From the NCBI GenBank assembly GCA_015068035.1, contig SVLI01000008.1, positions 1-64,000 on the forward strand: a stretch of DNA of 64,000 nucleotides, read 5' to 3'. Source of the stretch: Oscillospiraceae bacterium. Its GTDB lineage: Bacteria; Bacillota; Clostridia; Oscillospirales; Oscillospiraceae. Positions 33,907-44,135 of the stretch are shown in pieces. The first letter of the stretch is position 1; each line of letters opens with the position of its first letter. The position numbers and the translations under genes were made by a program. A model generated the notes under the pieces. The model saw only the letters and a program-made list of their open reading frames with translations, was not told where the DNA came from and did no database searches.

Positions 33907-34455
33907 ATGGCTGAAAACACAGGAACCTACAACGCAAACGCAGTGTACGGCAGCCTTGCCTATGATTTTAATAACCCCGCCTTGTATCCGGACTATGCAG
34001 AGGAAGCATCCTGGCAGGTTTCGCATCAGGTTCACGATATCCCTGCCGAGGAAGAGCTGCCGCAGGTTAAAACCGCGGCGAAGAACAAACAGGCGATTTC
34101 TCCCCTGGCGGTGATTGGCGCGGCTTTCGCATCGGTCCTGATCGTTGTGATGCTGCTTGCGCAGGTGAGTCTGACCGCCGTGAGCAACGAGGCGGTTGAA
34201 CTGACGGAACGGATCGAGACGCTGGAGATGGAGCGCAACCGTCTGCGTATTGAATTTGAGGGCACGTTCAACCTTACGGAGATTGAAAAGTACGCGATTG
34301 AAGAACTGGGTATGCAGAAGCCGACAAAGGATCAAATCTTCTGCATCAACACGGCAGCACGTGATAAGGTTGAGATTATCCCCGCTGAGCAGCCTGACGG
34401 ACTGCTGAGCCGCGCTTCTGATTTTGCCGGCTCAATCGGCGAATATTTGGACTGA
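33907..34455 (+). CDS. FtsL-like division protein
   Basis: 182 aa. A long cytoplasmic N-terminus, one membrane helix (about 67-90, VIGAAFASVLIVVMLLAQ), then a short leucine-zipper-like coiled coil (ELTERIETLEMERNRLRIEFE), then EKYAIEELGMQKP, which is typical of the FtsL/DivIC group. It joins FtsQ and FtsB-like proteins in the septal complex that activates FtsW and its PBP. GAGAGG precedes the ATG. Sequence conservation in FtsL is low; the call rests on topology and position. Confidence 0.8.
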   Translation: MAENTGTYNANAVYGSLAYDFNNPALYPDYAEEASWQVSHQVHDIPAEEELPQVKTAAKNKQAISPLAVIGAAFASVLIVVMLLAQVSLTAVSNEAVELTERIETLEMERNRLRIEFEGTFNLTEIEKYAIEELGMQKPTKDQIFCINTAARDKVEIIPAEQPDGLLSRASDFAGSIGEYLD

Positions 34456-34553
34456 GAGTCCTCATATCTTTATTAGTGCCGACCGATGCAGCGTTTGACA
34501 TCGGCACGAATCGTGAAACGCAAGGACGGTTTTCCGACCCCGGAGGGATAAGA

Positions 34554-36884
34554 ATGTCTGAGAATCAGAAAAACCGCAAAGGTGGTTTACATCCCAATAG
34601 AATGATGCTTCGCCGCACACTTTTCCTTTTGGTTGTGTGCGGCATAGTTGCATTTATAGTGCTGGGTATTCGGCTGTATAAACTGCAGATTATCGACCAT
34701 GATCTGTATGAAAAAGAGGCGATCAACCAGCAGGTTCGCAAGACGGTTGTCTCTGCAAACCGCGGCACGATCTATGACCGAAACGGCAAAATCCTCGCCA
34801 TGAGCGCGAGTGCCGACAATGTGTTCATCAGCCCGGCGGAGATCGTCATGTACGGGGAGGATCCGGTGCTGATCGCCAGCGGACTGAGCGAGATTCTGGG
34901 CGTGGATTATGCGGAGGTTCTGGATAAGACAAAGAACACCAAGTCCTATTATCAGACCATCGCACAGCGCGTCGAGCAGGAGAAAGCCGATGAACTCCGC
35001 GCCTTTATCGCTGAGAATAAGCTCAACGGCATCAAGCTTGAGCCGACCTCCAAGCGCTATTACCCCTATTCAAGCCTCGCATCGCACGTGATCGGCTTCG
35101 TCGGCAATGAAAACACCGGCCTCGGCGGTTTAGAGTCTTACTACGAAGACGAGCTTTCCGGCGTGAACGGGCGCATCGTCCGCGCGAAGAATTCCTACGG
35201 CACGGATATGCTGTACACCAAGTACGAGGAATACTATGACGCGCAGGACGGCTGTGACCTGACAACGACGATCGACTCCACGATTCAGTTCTATATGGAA
35301 AAGCATCTGCAGCAGGCCGTGGAGGATTATGACGTGCAAAACGGCGCTGCGGCCATCGCTATGGAGGTCAACACCGGCGAAGTGCTGGGCATGGTGAGCC
35401 TTGGCAATTTCGACCTGAACAACTATCAAGTGCTCAATGCGGACTATCAGACGCTGGTGGATGAGGCAGAAGATCCTGCGGTGAAAGAGTCACTGTATAA
35501 CCAGTTACAGCAGCGCCAGTGGCGCAATAAAGCATTGTCCGACACCTATGAACCGGGCTCGACCTTCAAGATCATCACGCTTGCTATGGCGCTGGAGGAA
35601 GGCGTCACAAACGAAAGCGAGCACTTCTTCTGCGGCGGCGACATCCTGGTCACGGGTGATACGGATGCACGTAAATGCTGGAAGGCCGGCGGGCACGGGG
35701 ATCAGACACTTGCCCAGTCCCTGCAGCATTCCTGCAACGTCACGTTCATTTCGCTTGGCGTGCGGATCGGGGCAGAGACCTTCTATAAGTATGCAGAGAG
35801 TTTTGGCTTTTTGAAAATTCCGCAGAGCGAGAACGCATACCCGACCGCGACCACGGGTGTTGACCTTGGCGGCGAGAGCGGAAGTCTTTGGTGGACGCCG
35901 AGCGTCTTTTACCGAAAGGATAACCTCTCCCAGCTCGCGGCTGCCAGCTTTGGCCAGACCTTTAACGTCACGCCCCTGCAGCTGATCACGGCGGTATCCG
36001 CCTGCGTCAACGGCGGATACCTGATGCAGCCGCATCTGGTCAAGTCGATCACAGACGATGAAGGCGTTGTAACGCGCATCGAGCCGACAGTGATCCGCCA
36101 GGTCATCAGCGAAGAGACCAGCAAAAAGGTATGTGAGATGCTGGAAACGGTTGTCAGCGATCCGATAGAGGGAACGGGAAAAAATGCCTACGTCGCAGGT
36201 TACCGCATCGGTGGCAAGACCGGCACTTCCGAAAAGGTCGCACAGATTGCAGCGGGCGGCCCGAATGAATACATCGTCTCCTTCATCGGCGTTGCGCCGA
36301 TGGATGATCCGCAGATCGCCATCCTTGTCCTGCTCGATACGCCGAGCGAGGAAACGGGCGTCTACATCAGCGGCGGCCGCATGGGTGCGCCCACGGTCGG
36401 CAAAATGATGGCAGACATTCTGCCCTACATGGGCATTGAAGCGCAGTACACCGAAGAGGAACTGCGCACGCTTGACCGCAGCGTGCCGGATTTTGTCGGC
36501 ATGACGATCGAAGAGGCGGAAAAGGCCGCGGAGGAAGCGGGATTCACCTTCCGAACAATCGGCTATGGCGCCACTGTTACGGGTCAGATTCCGGCGAAGG
36601 ACGCGATCGTTGCAGCGGAAACACAGGTTGTGTTCTATGCAGATTCGGAGCCGAGTGAAGAGCTTGAGGAAATACCGAATCTGACAGGACTGAGCTATTC
36701 CATCGCAAGACAGAGACTCGGTTACTACGGTTTGTTTATCAACACGGACAGCACGTCCAGGATAGATGCGGAAAATATGCTGGTTTCCGGACAGAGCATT
36801 GAGGAAGGCACGGAGGTCGAACACGGCACCGTTGTTACGGTTACTCTGGTCGATAAGGACAGCAGTATGGACGGTAGATACTAA
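34554..36884 (+). CDS. spoVD: PASTA-domain penicillin-binding protein 2 (SpoVD/FtsI type)
   Basis: 776 aa. N-terminal anchor (about 21-42), PBP dimer domain with RGTIYDRNGKILA, then the transpeptidase with SxxK in YEPGSTFKIIT, SxN in HSCNVTF and KTG in GGKTGTSEK. Two C-terminal PASTA repeats (VPDFVGMTIEEAEKAAEEAG and IPNLTGLSYSIARQRLGYYG) are of the SpoVD/PBP2B kind. It is the only class B PBP in the cluster, so it may serve both vegetative division and spore cortex. GGAGGG precedes the ATG at 34554. Confidence 0.93.
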   Translation: MSENQKNRKGGLHPNRMMLRRTLFLLVVCGIVAFIVLGIRLYKLQIIDHDLYEKEAINQQVRKTVVSANRGTIYDRNGKILAMSASADNVFISPAEIVMYGEDPVLIASGLSEILGVDYAEVLDKTKNTKSYYQTIAQRVEQEKADELRAFIAENKLNGIKLEPTSKRYYPYSSLASHVIGFVGNENTGLGGLESYYEDELSGVNGRIVRAKNSYGTDMLYTKYEEYYDAQDGCDLTTTIDSTIQFYMEKHLQQAVEDYDVQNGAAAIAMEVNTGEVLGMVSLGNFDLNNYQVLNADYQTLVDEAEDPAVKESLYNQLQQRQWRNKALSDTYEPGSTFKIITLAMALEEGVTNESEHFFCGGDILVTGDTDARKCWKAGGHGDQTLAQSLQHSCNVTFISLGVRIGAETFYKYAESFGFLKIPQSENAYPTATTGVDLGGESGSLWWTPSVFYRKDNLSQLAAASFGQTFNVTPLQLITAVSACVNGGYLMQPHLVKSITDDEGVVTRIEPTVIRQVISEETSKKVCEMLETVVSDPIEGTGKNAYVAGYRIGGKTGTSEKVAQIAAGGPNEYIVSFIGVAPMDDPQIAILVLLDTPSEETGVYISGGRMGAPTVGKMMADILPYMGIEAQYTEEELRTLDRSVPDFVGMTIEEAEKAAEEAGFTFRTIGYGATVTGQIPAKDAIVAAETQVVFYADSEPSEELEEIPNLTGLSYSIARQRLGYYGLFINTDSTSRIDAENMLVSGQSIEEGTEVEHGTVVTVTLVDKDSSMDGRY

Positions 36885-36897
36885 GCGAGGTAGAACA

Positions 36898-38358
36898 TTG
36901 AAACTTAAAGATCTTTTGCAGAATGTTGAAGTGCTGGAGATGCATGCCGACCCGGAACTGGAAGTCCGGGACATCTGCTATGACTCCAGAGCGGCGCGCG
37001 GGGACGATCTGTTTGTCGCCATCCCGGGCTTTGAAACGGATGGTCACAAGTACATTGGCGCTGCTGTTAAAAACGGCGCTTCTGTCGTGCTTTGCGAAAG
37101 AAAGCCGGAAGTGGAAACACCTTATGTGCTTGTTCGTGATTCCCGTCTTGCGCTGGCGCTGGTATCCGTTGTATACTATAAAAATCCGGCATCGGATATG
37201 AAGATCATCGGTGTGACCGGAACGAACGGGAAAACGACCAGCACCATGCTCATCAAGCACCTGCTGGAAACGAAGCTTGGCGCCAAAGTCGGCCTCATCG
37301 GAACGAATCATAACATGATCGGCGAGGAAATCCTGCCGACGGAGCGCACAACGCCCGAATCCTATGAGCTGCAGAAGCTTCTGCGCGATATGGCGGATGC
37401 CGGTTGCACCCATGTCGTGATGGAGGTTTCCTCGCATTCGCTGACGCTCCACCGCGTTGCCGGACTGCGCTTTGCGGTTGGCCTGTTCACGAATCTGACG
37501 CAGGATCATCTGGATTTTCACGGAACGATGGAGGCTTATGCCCAGGCCAAGGCGCTGCTGTTTTCCCAGTGCGAGAAGGGCGGCGTCAATTTGGACGATG
37601 CTTACGCGAAAACCATGCTGGATTCAGCAAAATGCCCGATGGTTACCTGGTCTTTGGAGAAGAACGAGGCGGACATCGTTGCAAAGGATCTTCGTCTTGC
37701 TGCCGACGGCGTGAAGTTCTGTGCACTGGCGATGGGCAGTCTTGCGCGCGCAAAGCTCGGCATTCCGGGACGGTTTTCCGTTTACAATGCGCTTACGGTG
37801 ATTACCTGCGGTATGCTGCTCGGCCTTGATGCCGAGAGCTGCTGCGATGCCCTTTCCGATGCACAGGGTGTGAAGGGAAGGGTGGAGGTTGTTCCCACGG
37901 ATGGGGATTACACCATTTTGATTGATTACGCGCATACGCCGGACGCGATGGAGAACGTTCTGCGCGGGATGCGTGAGGTCACGGAAGGCAGGCTTGTTAT
38001 CCTCTTTGGCTGCGGCGGCGACCGTGACCGCACAAAGCGCCCGATCATGGGGCGGATGGCGGCTGAATTTGCTGACTTTTTCGTCGTGACGAGCGACAAT
38101 CCGCGCACGGAGGATCCCGAAGCCATCGTTGCGGACATTCTTGAGGGCGTGCACTGCCAGAAAAACCGTTATCAGGTGATTGTGAACCGGCGCGAAGCCA
38201 TCGCCTGGGTGATTGATAATCACCGACCCGGTGATGTGATCATCCTTGCGGGCAAGGGCCATGAGGATTATCAGATCATCGGCAAAGAGAAGTTTCACAT
38301 GGATGAGCGCGAGATCGTCGCCGAGCATCTGGCCAGGCGGGCGCAGGAAAGAAGCTGA
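36898..38358 (+). CDS. murE: UDP-MurNAc-tripeptide ligase (meso-DAP adding)
   Basis: 486 aa. ATP loop GVTGTNGKTTSTM, middle-domain EVSSHSLTLHRV and LTQDHLDFHGT, C-terminal IDYAHTPDAMENVL, and SDNPRTEDPE, whose DNPR marks meso-diaminopimelate specificity. The TTG start follows GCGAGG at 7 nt; the extended frame lies inside spoVD. In Clostridia murF often follows; here mraY comes next. Confidence 0.96.
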   Translation: MKLKDLLQNVEVLEMHADPELEVRDICYDSRAARGDDLFVAIPGFETDGHKYIGAAVKNGASVVLCERKPEVETPYVLVRDSRLALALVSVVYYKNPASDMKIIGVTGTNGKTTSTMLIKHLLETKLGAKVGLIGTNHNMIGEEILPTERTTPESYELQKLLRDMADAGCTHVVMEVSSHSLTLHRVAGLRFAVGLFTNLTQDHLDFHGTMEAYAQAKALLFSQCEKGGVNLDDAYAKTMLDSAKCPMVTWSLEKNEADIVAKDLRLAADGVKFCALAMGSLARAKLGIPGRFSVYNALTVITCGMLLGLDAESCCDALSDAQGVKGRVEVVPTDGDYTILIDYAHTPDAMENVLRGMREVTEGRLVILFGCGGDRDRTKRPIMGRMAAEFADFFVVTSDNPRTEDPEAIVADILEGVHCQKNRYQVIVNRREAIAWVIDNHRPGDVIILAGKGHEDYQIIGKEKFHMDEREIVAEHLARRAQERS

Positions 38359-38402
38359 GTGCGCGGCGCAAATCCATATTAAGGCATTTGGAGGACATAC
38401 CA

Positions 38403-39416
38403 ATGACGCTCAAAATGATACTGGCCTTTTTGGTCTCGCTGTTTGTTGCCGTGCTCATCGGCAGCGCGCTTGTTCCGTTCCTGAGAAAGATCAAGGCCGG
38501 ACAGGAGATCCGCGAGGATGGCCCGACCTGGCACAAATCCAAGGCCGGAACGCCGACAATGGGCGGCATTATCTTCATCTGCGGCGTGACGGCGGCCTGC
38601 CTTGCCGTCGGCTGGACGGAAATGCTGCGCGGGGAGTTCGGACACATCTTCGTGCTGCTCTTTGCGCTGATCTTCGGCGCAATTGGATTTCTGGACGACT
38701 ATGAAAAGCTCAAAAAGAAGCAGAACCTCGGCCTGAAGGCCAAGCAGAAGTTCCTTTTGCAGCTTGTGGTTGCGATTGCGTTTGTCTTTCTGATGCGAAA
38801 GTTCGGCTATGCAACGCCGAATCTCTACATTCCGTTCTGGAATATCACGGTTCCGATTCCGGAAGTCGTGTATTTTATCTTCGCTGCGTTTATCATCGTT
38901 GGCTGCGTCAACGCCGTGAACCTCACGGACGGCGTGGATGGCCTTGCAACCGGCACGACGCTGCCCGTTATGCTTTGCTACGCGGTGGTTGCCTTCCGCT
39001 GGGGACAGGAATTTCTCTCCCTCGGCATCTTTGCCTCCGGCATGTTCGGCGCATTGATGGGCTTTTTGCTCTACAACTTCAATCCCGCGAAGGTGTTTAT
39101 GGGAGACACCGGCTCGCTGTTCCTCGGCGGCGCGGTGTGCGGCATGGCGTTTGCGATGGATATGCCGCTGGTACTTATCCCCCTGGGCATTATCTACATC
39201 GCAGAAACGCTTTCGGACATTATTCAGGTTCTCTATTTTAAGATCAGTCACGGTAAGCGTATTTTCAAAATGGCGCCGCTGCATCACCATCTGGAGATGG
39301 GCGGCTGGACAGGGAAGAAGTGGTCGGAAAAGGAGCTTTTTGCGCTCTTCACCGGCATCTCGCTCTTGTTTGCGATCCTTTCTTTCATTGGCGTTGCCGG
39401 ACGCTATGTAATGTAA
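38403..39416 (+). CDS. mraY: Phospho-N-acetylmuramoyl-pentapeptide transferase
   Basis: 337 aa, about ten helices. Family motifs AGTPTMGGI, FLDDYEKL, NAVNLTDGVDGLA and PLHHHLEMGGW (with the HHH catalytic-loop residues) are present. It makes lipid I at the cytoplasmic membrane. The ATG at 38403 lies 8 nt after GGAGG; the longer frame begins within that site. Confidence 0.97.
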   Translation: MTLKMILAFLVSLFVAVLIGSALVPFLRKIKAGQEIREDGPTWHKSKAGTPTMGGIIFICGVTAACLAVGWTEMLRGEFGHIFVLLFALIFGAIGFLDDYEKLKKKQNLGLKAKQKFLLQLVVAIAFVFLMRKFGYATPNLYIPFWNITVPIPEVVYFIFAAFIIVGCVNAVNLTDGVDGLATGTTLPVMLCYAVVAFRWGQEFLSLGIFASGMFGALMGFLLYNFNPAKVFMGDTGSLFLGGAVCGMAFAMDMPLVLIPLGIIYIAETLSDIIQVLYFKISHGKRIFKMAPLHHHLEMGGWTGKKWSEKELFALFTGISLLFAILSFIGVAGRYVM

Positions 39417-39489
39417 ACCAATCCGCATCCCCTGTATAACGGATGCTGAAAAGGCGCGCAAGCGCTTTTATCCCGGGAGGTGAGTCACA

Positions 39490-40659
39490 ATGCAGGAAAA
39501 CAGCAAAAGCCATGAGAATTCAAGGCTGCACGATTATACTGAGGATGCAAAGATCGGACGCGGACGATTTGATCTGCCTTTTGCACTGCTGACGCTGGTC
39601 CTGCTTGTGATCGGCGTTGTGATGGTCCTCTCAGCAAGCTTTGCAAGAGCTTACTATGACCCCACCCATGAGACGGGGGGTAACGCAACCTATTACTTCA
39701 TCCGTCAGCTGATCTTTGCGCTGATGGGCGTTGCGGCGATGTATATCACCTCTCGTTTTCCCATGAATTTTTACCGACATTTTTCCATGTGGGTTTTGAT
39801 TGTTGCGATCGGACTGCTTGTTCTTGTTCCGGTCATTGGCGTCAAGGCGAACGGCGCCCGCCGCTGGATCGGCTTCGGATCGTTCACAATTCAGCCTTCC
39901 GAGATCGCAAAAATCGGTGTAATTCTGGCCTTTTCCTCCATGATCTGCCGATACCGTGAGAAGATGAGAACCTTCCGTTACGGCATCGCGCCGTTTGCGA
40001 TAATCCTGGTTGTGATCGTGGGTCTGCTTGCGCTGGAACCGCATCTTTCCGCGGCGATCATCATCGTTGGTGTCGGCGCTGTGATGCTCTTCATCGGCGG
40101 TGTGCGGCTGTACTGGTTCGTCGGCGTCGGCGTTGCAGTCGGCGGACTCGGTGCGATTGCGATCTCCGTTATGGATTACGCCAAAGAACGAGTATCCAAC
40201 TGGCTTGATCCCTTCTCTGCGGCTTCCGATGCCGGTTATCAGATCGTCCAGTCTCTGTATGCTGTCGGCTCCGGCGGCCTGATGGGCGTCGGCTTGGGAC
40301 AGAGCCGGCAGAAGTATCTGTATCTCCCCGAGGAGCACAACGACTTCATCTTTTCTATCGTCTGCGAAGAGCTGGGCTTTATCGGCGCGGCTTTGATTTT
40401 GATTCTTTTCGCTTTGCTGATCGTTCGCGGCTATTGGCTTGCAATGCATATGCGTGACCGTTACAGCTCTCTTGTCTGTGCCGGCATCACAACGCTTTTG
40501 GCGCTGCAGGTTTTTCTCAACGTCGCGGTCGTGACGAACCTGATCCCCTGCACAGGTATCTCGCTGCCGTTTTTCAGTTACGGCGGCACCGCACTTCTGA
40601 TTCAGATGGCGGAGATGGGCATCATCCTCAGCGCATCGCGGGATGTGCCAACCAAGTAA
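39490..40659 (+). CDS. ftsW: SEDS glycosyltransferase FtsW/SpoVE
   Basis: 389 aa, ten helices. SEDS motifs are RRWIGFGSFTIQPSEIAKI (the PSE motif), LIPCTGISLPFFSYGGTALL near the C-terminus and PEEHNDFIFSIVCEELG. It polymerises lipid II with a cognate class B PBP, here the SpoVD-type protein. GGGAGGTGA precedes the ATG. murD, which usually lies between mraY and ftsW, is missing. Confidence 0.95.
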   Translation: MQENSKSHENSRLHDYTEDAKIGRGRFDLPFALLTLVLLVIGVVMVLSASFARAYYDPTHETGGNATYYFIRQLIFALMGVAAMYITSRFPMNFYRHFSMWVLIVAIGLLVLVPVIGVKANGARRWIGFGSFTIQPSEIAKIGVILAFSSMICRYREKMRTFRYGIAPFAIILVVIVGLLALEPHLSAAIIIVGVGAVMLFIGGVRLYWFVGVGVAVGGLGAIAISVMDYAKERVSNWLDPFSAASDAGYQIVQSLYAVGSGGLMGVGLGQSRQKYLYLPEEHNDFIFSIVCEELGFIGAALILILFALLIVRGYWLAMHMRDRYSSLVCAGITTLLALQVFLNVAVVTNLIPCTGISLPFFSYGGTALLIQMAEMGIILSASRDVPTK

Positions 40660-40721
40660 GAAGCTTATCGCGCGGCTGACGCTTTTGTCTGCCGCGCGCA
40701 GAGATTGGGAGTTGGAGAATT

Positions 40722-41852
40722 ATGAAGATCCTCTTTACCTGCGGCGGAACGGCCGGGCACATCAACCCCGCTATCGCGGTTGCGGAAGTGCTCTGCCAGC
40801 GTGACAGTGATACGCAGGTGCTGTTTATCGGCGCAAAGGATAAAATGGAAATGGAGCTTGTTCCGAGAGCAGGCTATGACATAGAGGGCATTACGGTTAC
40901 AAACCTGCGGCGCAGCGGCGGCATGGAAATGATCAAGCATAATGCCAAAACCGTCAAGAATCTGATCACGGCAAAGAACAAGGCAAAAAAGATTATCCGC
41001 CGTTTCCGGCCGGATGTCGTGCTCGGAACCGGCGGCTATGTTTGCTATCCCGTGATCCGTGCTGCGGAATCGCTTGGCATTCCAACGGCGATTCATGAGT
41101 CCAATGCCGTGCCCGGACTGACGACAAAGCTTCTCAGTAAGCATACCGACCGGATCATGGTGGGCCTTGAGGACAGTAAGAACGGTTATAAGCATCCCGA
41201 GCACGTGATTGTTACGGGCACGCCGGTGCGTGGAGATTTTCTTCGTCATGTGAAATCGCAGGCCAAGGCCGAACTCGGCCTTCCGGTGAATAAGCCGCTG
41301 GTGGTCTCCGTTTGGGGCAGTCTGGGCGCCACCCATATGAATGAAATTATGGCTGAGGTCATTGAACGCGCCGTGAATAAGCCGTTTTTCAGCCTCATCC
41401 ACTCTGCCGGCAAGCGCGGTTATGATGAAATGATGGCAAAGCTCACGCGCGACGGCTGCGCAAATGCGTCAAAATATGGCTTTGAGGTGCGGGATTACAT
41501 CTTTGATATGCCGCGCGTCATGGCGGCGGCCGATCTTGTGATCTGCCGCGCGGGCGCATCCACGCTCTCAGAGCTGACTCTGCTCGGCAAACCTGCGATT
41601 CTGGTTCCGTCCCCGAATGTGACGAACAATCACCAGGAGCGCAATGCAAGAGTGTTGGAAGCAGCGGGCGGTGCGCGTGTACTGCTGGAGGGGCAGTTCA
41701 CGCAGGACAGTCTTCTCGGTGAGATATCGAATCTGCTCTCCGACCCGGAAAGACTGCTTGTTATGTCCGGAAAAATGAAGTCACTCGGATTCCCTGATGC
41801 CGCGGAGAAAATTGCGGATGTTGTGCAGGAACTTGTCAATGAGCGGCAATAG
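40722..41852 (+). CDS. murG: Lipid I N-acetylglucosaminyltransferase MurG
   Basis: 376 aa, GT-B fold. The N-terminal TCGGTAGHINPAIAVAE, GTGGYV and HESNAVPGLTTKLL are present; the C-terminal GAS-TLSELTLLGKPAILVPSP is the UDP-GlcNAc site. It is a peripheral membrane enzyme making lipid II. GGAG precedes the ATG. Confidence 0.97.
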   Translation: MKILFTCGGTAGHINPAIAVAEVLCQRDSDTQVLFIGAKDKMEMELVPRAGYDIEGITVTNLRRSGGMEMIKHNAKTVKNLITAKNKAKKIIRRFRPDVVLGTGGYVCYPVIRAAESLGIPTAIHESNAVPGLTTKLLSKHTDRIMVGLEDSKNGYKHPEHVIVTGTPVRGDFLRHVKSQAKAELGLPVNKPLVVSVWGSLGATHMNEIMAEVIERAVNKPFFSLIHSAGKRGYDEMMAKLTRDGCANASKYGFEVRDYIFDMPRVMAAADLVICRAGASTLSELTLLGKPAILVPSPNVTNNHQERNARVLEAAGGARVLLEGQFTQDSLLGEISNLLSDPERLLVMSGKMKSLGFPDAAEKIADVVQELVNERQ

Positions 41853-41924
41853 GCGAAGAATGTGACCGAATCACCTGCCTTTGCATAGGATGGCTTGAAA
41901 ATCCATCCGAACGGAGGCAGAATA

Positions 41925-43190
41925 ATGGAGATTTGGAAAATTCGCGGTGGAAATCCGCTTCGCGGCAGCGTGCGCGTGCAAGGAGCAAAGAACAGCGTGC
42001 TGCCGATTATGGCAGCGAGTGTCCTTGTGCCGTGCCGGACGGAGCTGACGAACTGCCCTGACGTGCGCGATGTCCGCGCGTCCATGGACATTCTGCGTTG
42101 TCTCGGCTGCGCGGTAGAGCAGGACGGCGACGCGATTTACATTGATTCGCGCCCTCTCTGCCGAAGTGCGGTGCCGGATGCGTTGATGCATCGAATGCGT
42201 TCGTCCTTCACCTTTCTTGGGGCGATTCTGGGGCGCTGCGGAGAAGCGTCTCTCACGCGACCCGGCGGCTGTGAGCTTGGGGAGCGGCCCATTGATCTGC
42301 ATCTTGAAGCGCTCGGCGCGCTTGGTGCGCGTTTTGAGGAAACGGGCGAACGGATTCTCTGCTGTGCAGATGCGGGGCTGCAAGGAACCTGTATCCGCTT
42401 GCGTTATCCAAGCGTGGGCGCAACGGAAAACGCAATGATCGCGGCCTGCGCTGCAAAAGGGGAGACCGTGATCGAAAATGCGGCCACCGAACCCGAGATT
42501 GAGGATTTGCAGAACTATTTGCGCCAGCTTGGTGCCGAAATTTGCGGCGCAGGCACGGATACTATACAAATCAGAGGCATTTCTCCTGTAGAAAGAGTTG
42601 CTTACCGCATTATGCCGGACCGCATTGCGGGCGCAACGATGCTGTGCGCTGCTGCCTGCACGGGCGGTGAAATTGAACTGCGAGGCGCTGTGAGGGAGCA
42701 TCTCGGCCCGGTGACACAGGCGCTGTGCGCAATGGGCTGCCGGATGCGAGAGGAAAGCAGCGCAATTTTTATCAGCGCAAAGCGCGCGTTGCGGGCCTCT
42801 CCCGTGATCGAAACGGGGCCGAATCCTGCGTTTCCGACGGATGCGCAGCCGATTCTGATGGCGGCGAGTCTGCGCGCTGCGGGCACAAGTGCTTTCGTTG
42901 AGAATGTATTTTCCGACCGCTTTCGACATGTGGAGCAGTTCCGTCGACTTGGTGCAGAGATCTGCATTGAGGGGAAAACGGCGCTTGTCACTGGCGTGAG
43001 GGAATTATATGGCGCGCCTGTGCTTGCAACGGATCTGCGCGCCGGTGCTGCGCTCCTGCTTGCGGGACTTTCTGCACGCGGAACAACAACGGTTCTGGAT
43101 GAGGGGCACATTGCGCGCGGATATGATGCGCTGGATATTCAGCTGCGGTCTCTCGGCGCAGAGCTTGAAATTTTGCGCGAGATGAGATAG
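41925..43190 (+). CDS. murA: UDP-N-acetylglucosamine 1-carboxyvinyltransferase
   Basis: 421 aa. An EPSP-synthase-type fold with GAKNSVLPIMAAS at the N-terminus. The catalytic/fosfomycin Cys lies in the loop PGGCELGERPIDLH. It makes enolpyruvyl-UDP-GlcNAc, the first committed step of peptidoglycan synthesis. GGAGG precedes the ATG at 41925. Its position between murG and ftsQ corresponds to that of murB or murA in other Firmicutes. Confidence 0.94.
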   Translation: MEIWKIRGGNPLRGSVRVQGAKNSVLPIMAASVLVPCRTELTNCPDVRDVRASMDILRCLGCAVEQDGDAIYIDSRPLCRSAVPDALMHRMRSSFTFLGAILGRCGEASLTRPGGCELGERPIDLHLEALGALGARFEETGERILCCADAGLQGTCIRLRYPSVGATENAMIAACAAKGETVIENAATEPEIEDLQNYLRQLGAEICGAGTDTIQIRGISPVERVAYRIMPDRIAGATMLCAAACTGGEIELRGAVREHLGPVTQALCAMGCRMREESSAIFISAKRALRASPVIETGPNPAFPTDAQPILMAASLRAAGTSAFVENVFSDRFRHVEQFRRLGAEICIEGKTALVTGVRELYGAPVLATDLRAGAALLLAGLSARGTTTVLDEGHIARGYDALDIQLRSLGAELEILREMR

Positions 43191-43236
43191 AATACTGCAA
43201 AAGCAACGGACAAATGTCCGGAGGAGGAACGAACAT

Positions 43237-43983
43237 ATGGCGCAGTCGAACCAACGGCAGAAAAAGCGAAAAAGCGTTCTATTTACGCCGCTGGCATTCG
43301 TGTTGATATGCGCGGCACTGGTTTTTGGCATCAGCGTCTTTTTCCGCGTTACAAAGATTGAAGTCGTTGGTATGGACAGCTATTCAACGGAGGAAATTAT
43401 TGCGGCTTCCGGCATTGAAAAGGGAGACAATCTGTTCTTCATCAACCGCGGTGGCAGCGCAAGCCGGATTATCTCAAAACTGCCTTATGTGGATTTCGCC
43501 ACGGTGCACAGAGATCTGCCGAATTCCGTTACGATTGAAGTGCAGGAAAGCAGCGCGGTTGCCTATATCGCGGTAGAGGGCGAGCTTTGGGTGGTTGACA
43601 GCAGCTGCAAGGCCTTGAGTAAGACGACCTCCTCGCAGACCGGCGGTCTGATCCGCATTCTGGGCGTGGAGGCCAATAAACCCGAGGTTGGCGAAATACT
43701 CACCGGCGGGGATGAGGAAGCACTCAAGCTTGCTTTCGTGGCCGAAATTCTGGAAGAGCTGTCTGTTCGCGGCATGGAAAGATTGGTTGGCGAGATCGAT
43801 ATGCAAAACCCCTCTGACCCGACCTTTACTTACCTCTCTCGTTTTGTTGTCAAACTTGGAAAGAATGAAAACGTGGATTACAAGCTTGATCGGCTGCTGA
43901 GCGTGGTTGAGCAGCTCGGAGAAGGCGATACAGGCACGCTCAACCTGTCCATTGACGACCGTGTGCACTTCAGCCAGGGATAA
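43237..43983 (+). CDS. ftsQ: Cell division protein FtsQ/DivIB
   Basis: 248 aa. A basic N-terminus (QKKRKKS-like), one helix (about 13-35), a POTRA domain (TKIEVVGMDSYSTEEIIAASGI) and a beta domain with VEVQESSAVAYI-type strands. It scaffolds FtsL/DivIC at the septum. GGAGGAGG precedes the ATG. Confidence 0.92.
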   Translation: MAQSNQRQKKRKSVLFTPLAFVLICAALVFGISVFFRVTKIEVVGMDSYSTEEIIAASGIEKGDNLFFINRGGSASRIISKLPYVDFATVHRDLPNSVTIEVQESSAVAYIAVEGELWVVDSSCKALSKTTSSQTGGLIRILGVEANKPEVGEILTGGDEEALKLAFVAEILEELSVRGMERLVGEIDMQNPSDPTFTYLSRFVVKLGKNENVDYKLDRLLSVVEQLGEGDTGTLNLSIDDRVHFSQG

Positions 43984-44030
43984 AAAACGTCGAAGTTCAC
44001 ATAATAATTTGGGTTTTTGTCAAAGAAGTA

Positions 44031-44059
44031 TTGACCAAACGGAGAAACCGTTATAATAT
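44031..44059 (+). promoter_or_regulatory. ftsZ promoter with internal dyad
   Basis: TTGACC (44031-44036) is 15 bp from TATAAT (44052-44057) or 17 bp from TAATAT (44054-44059). The spacer contains the dyad AACGG-AGAAA-CCGTT (44038-44052), a possible operator. Confidence 0.6.
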
Positions 44060-44135
44060 ATAACCAATAGTGCTCAAATGCAGGGTCGGAGTGAGAAACC
44101 CGGCCAATAGATAAAAAGAAACTGGAGGTAGGAAA

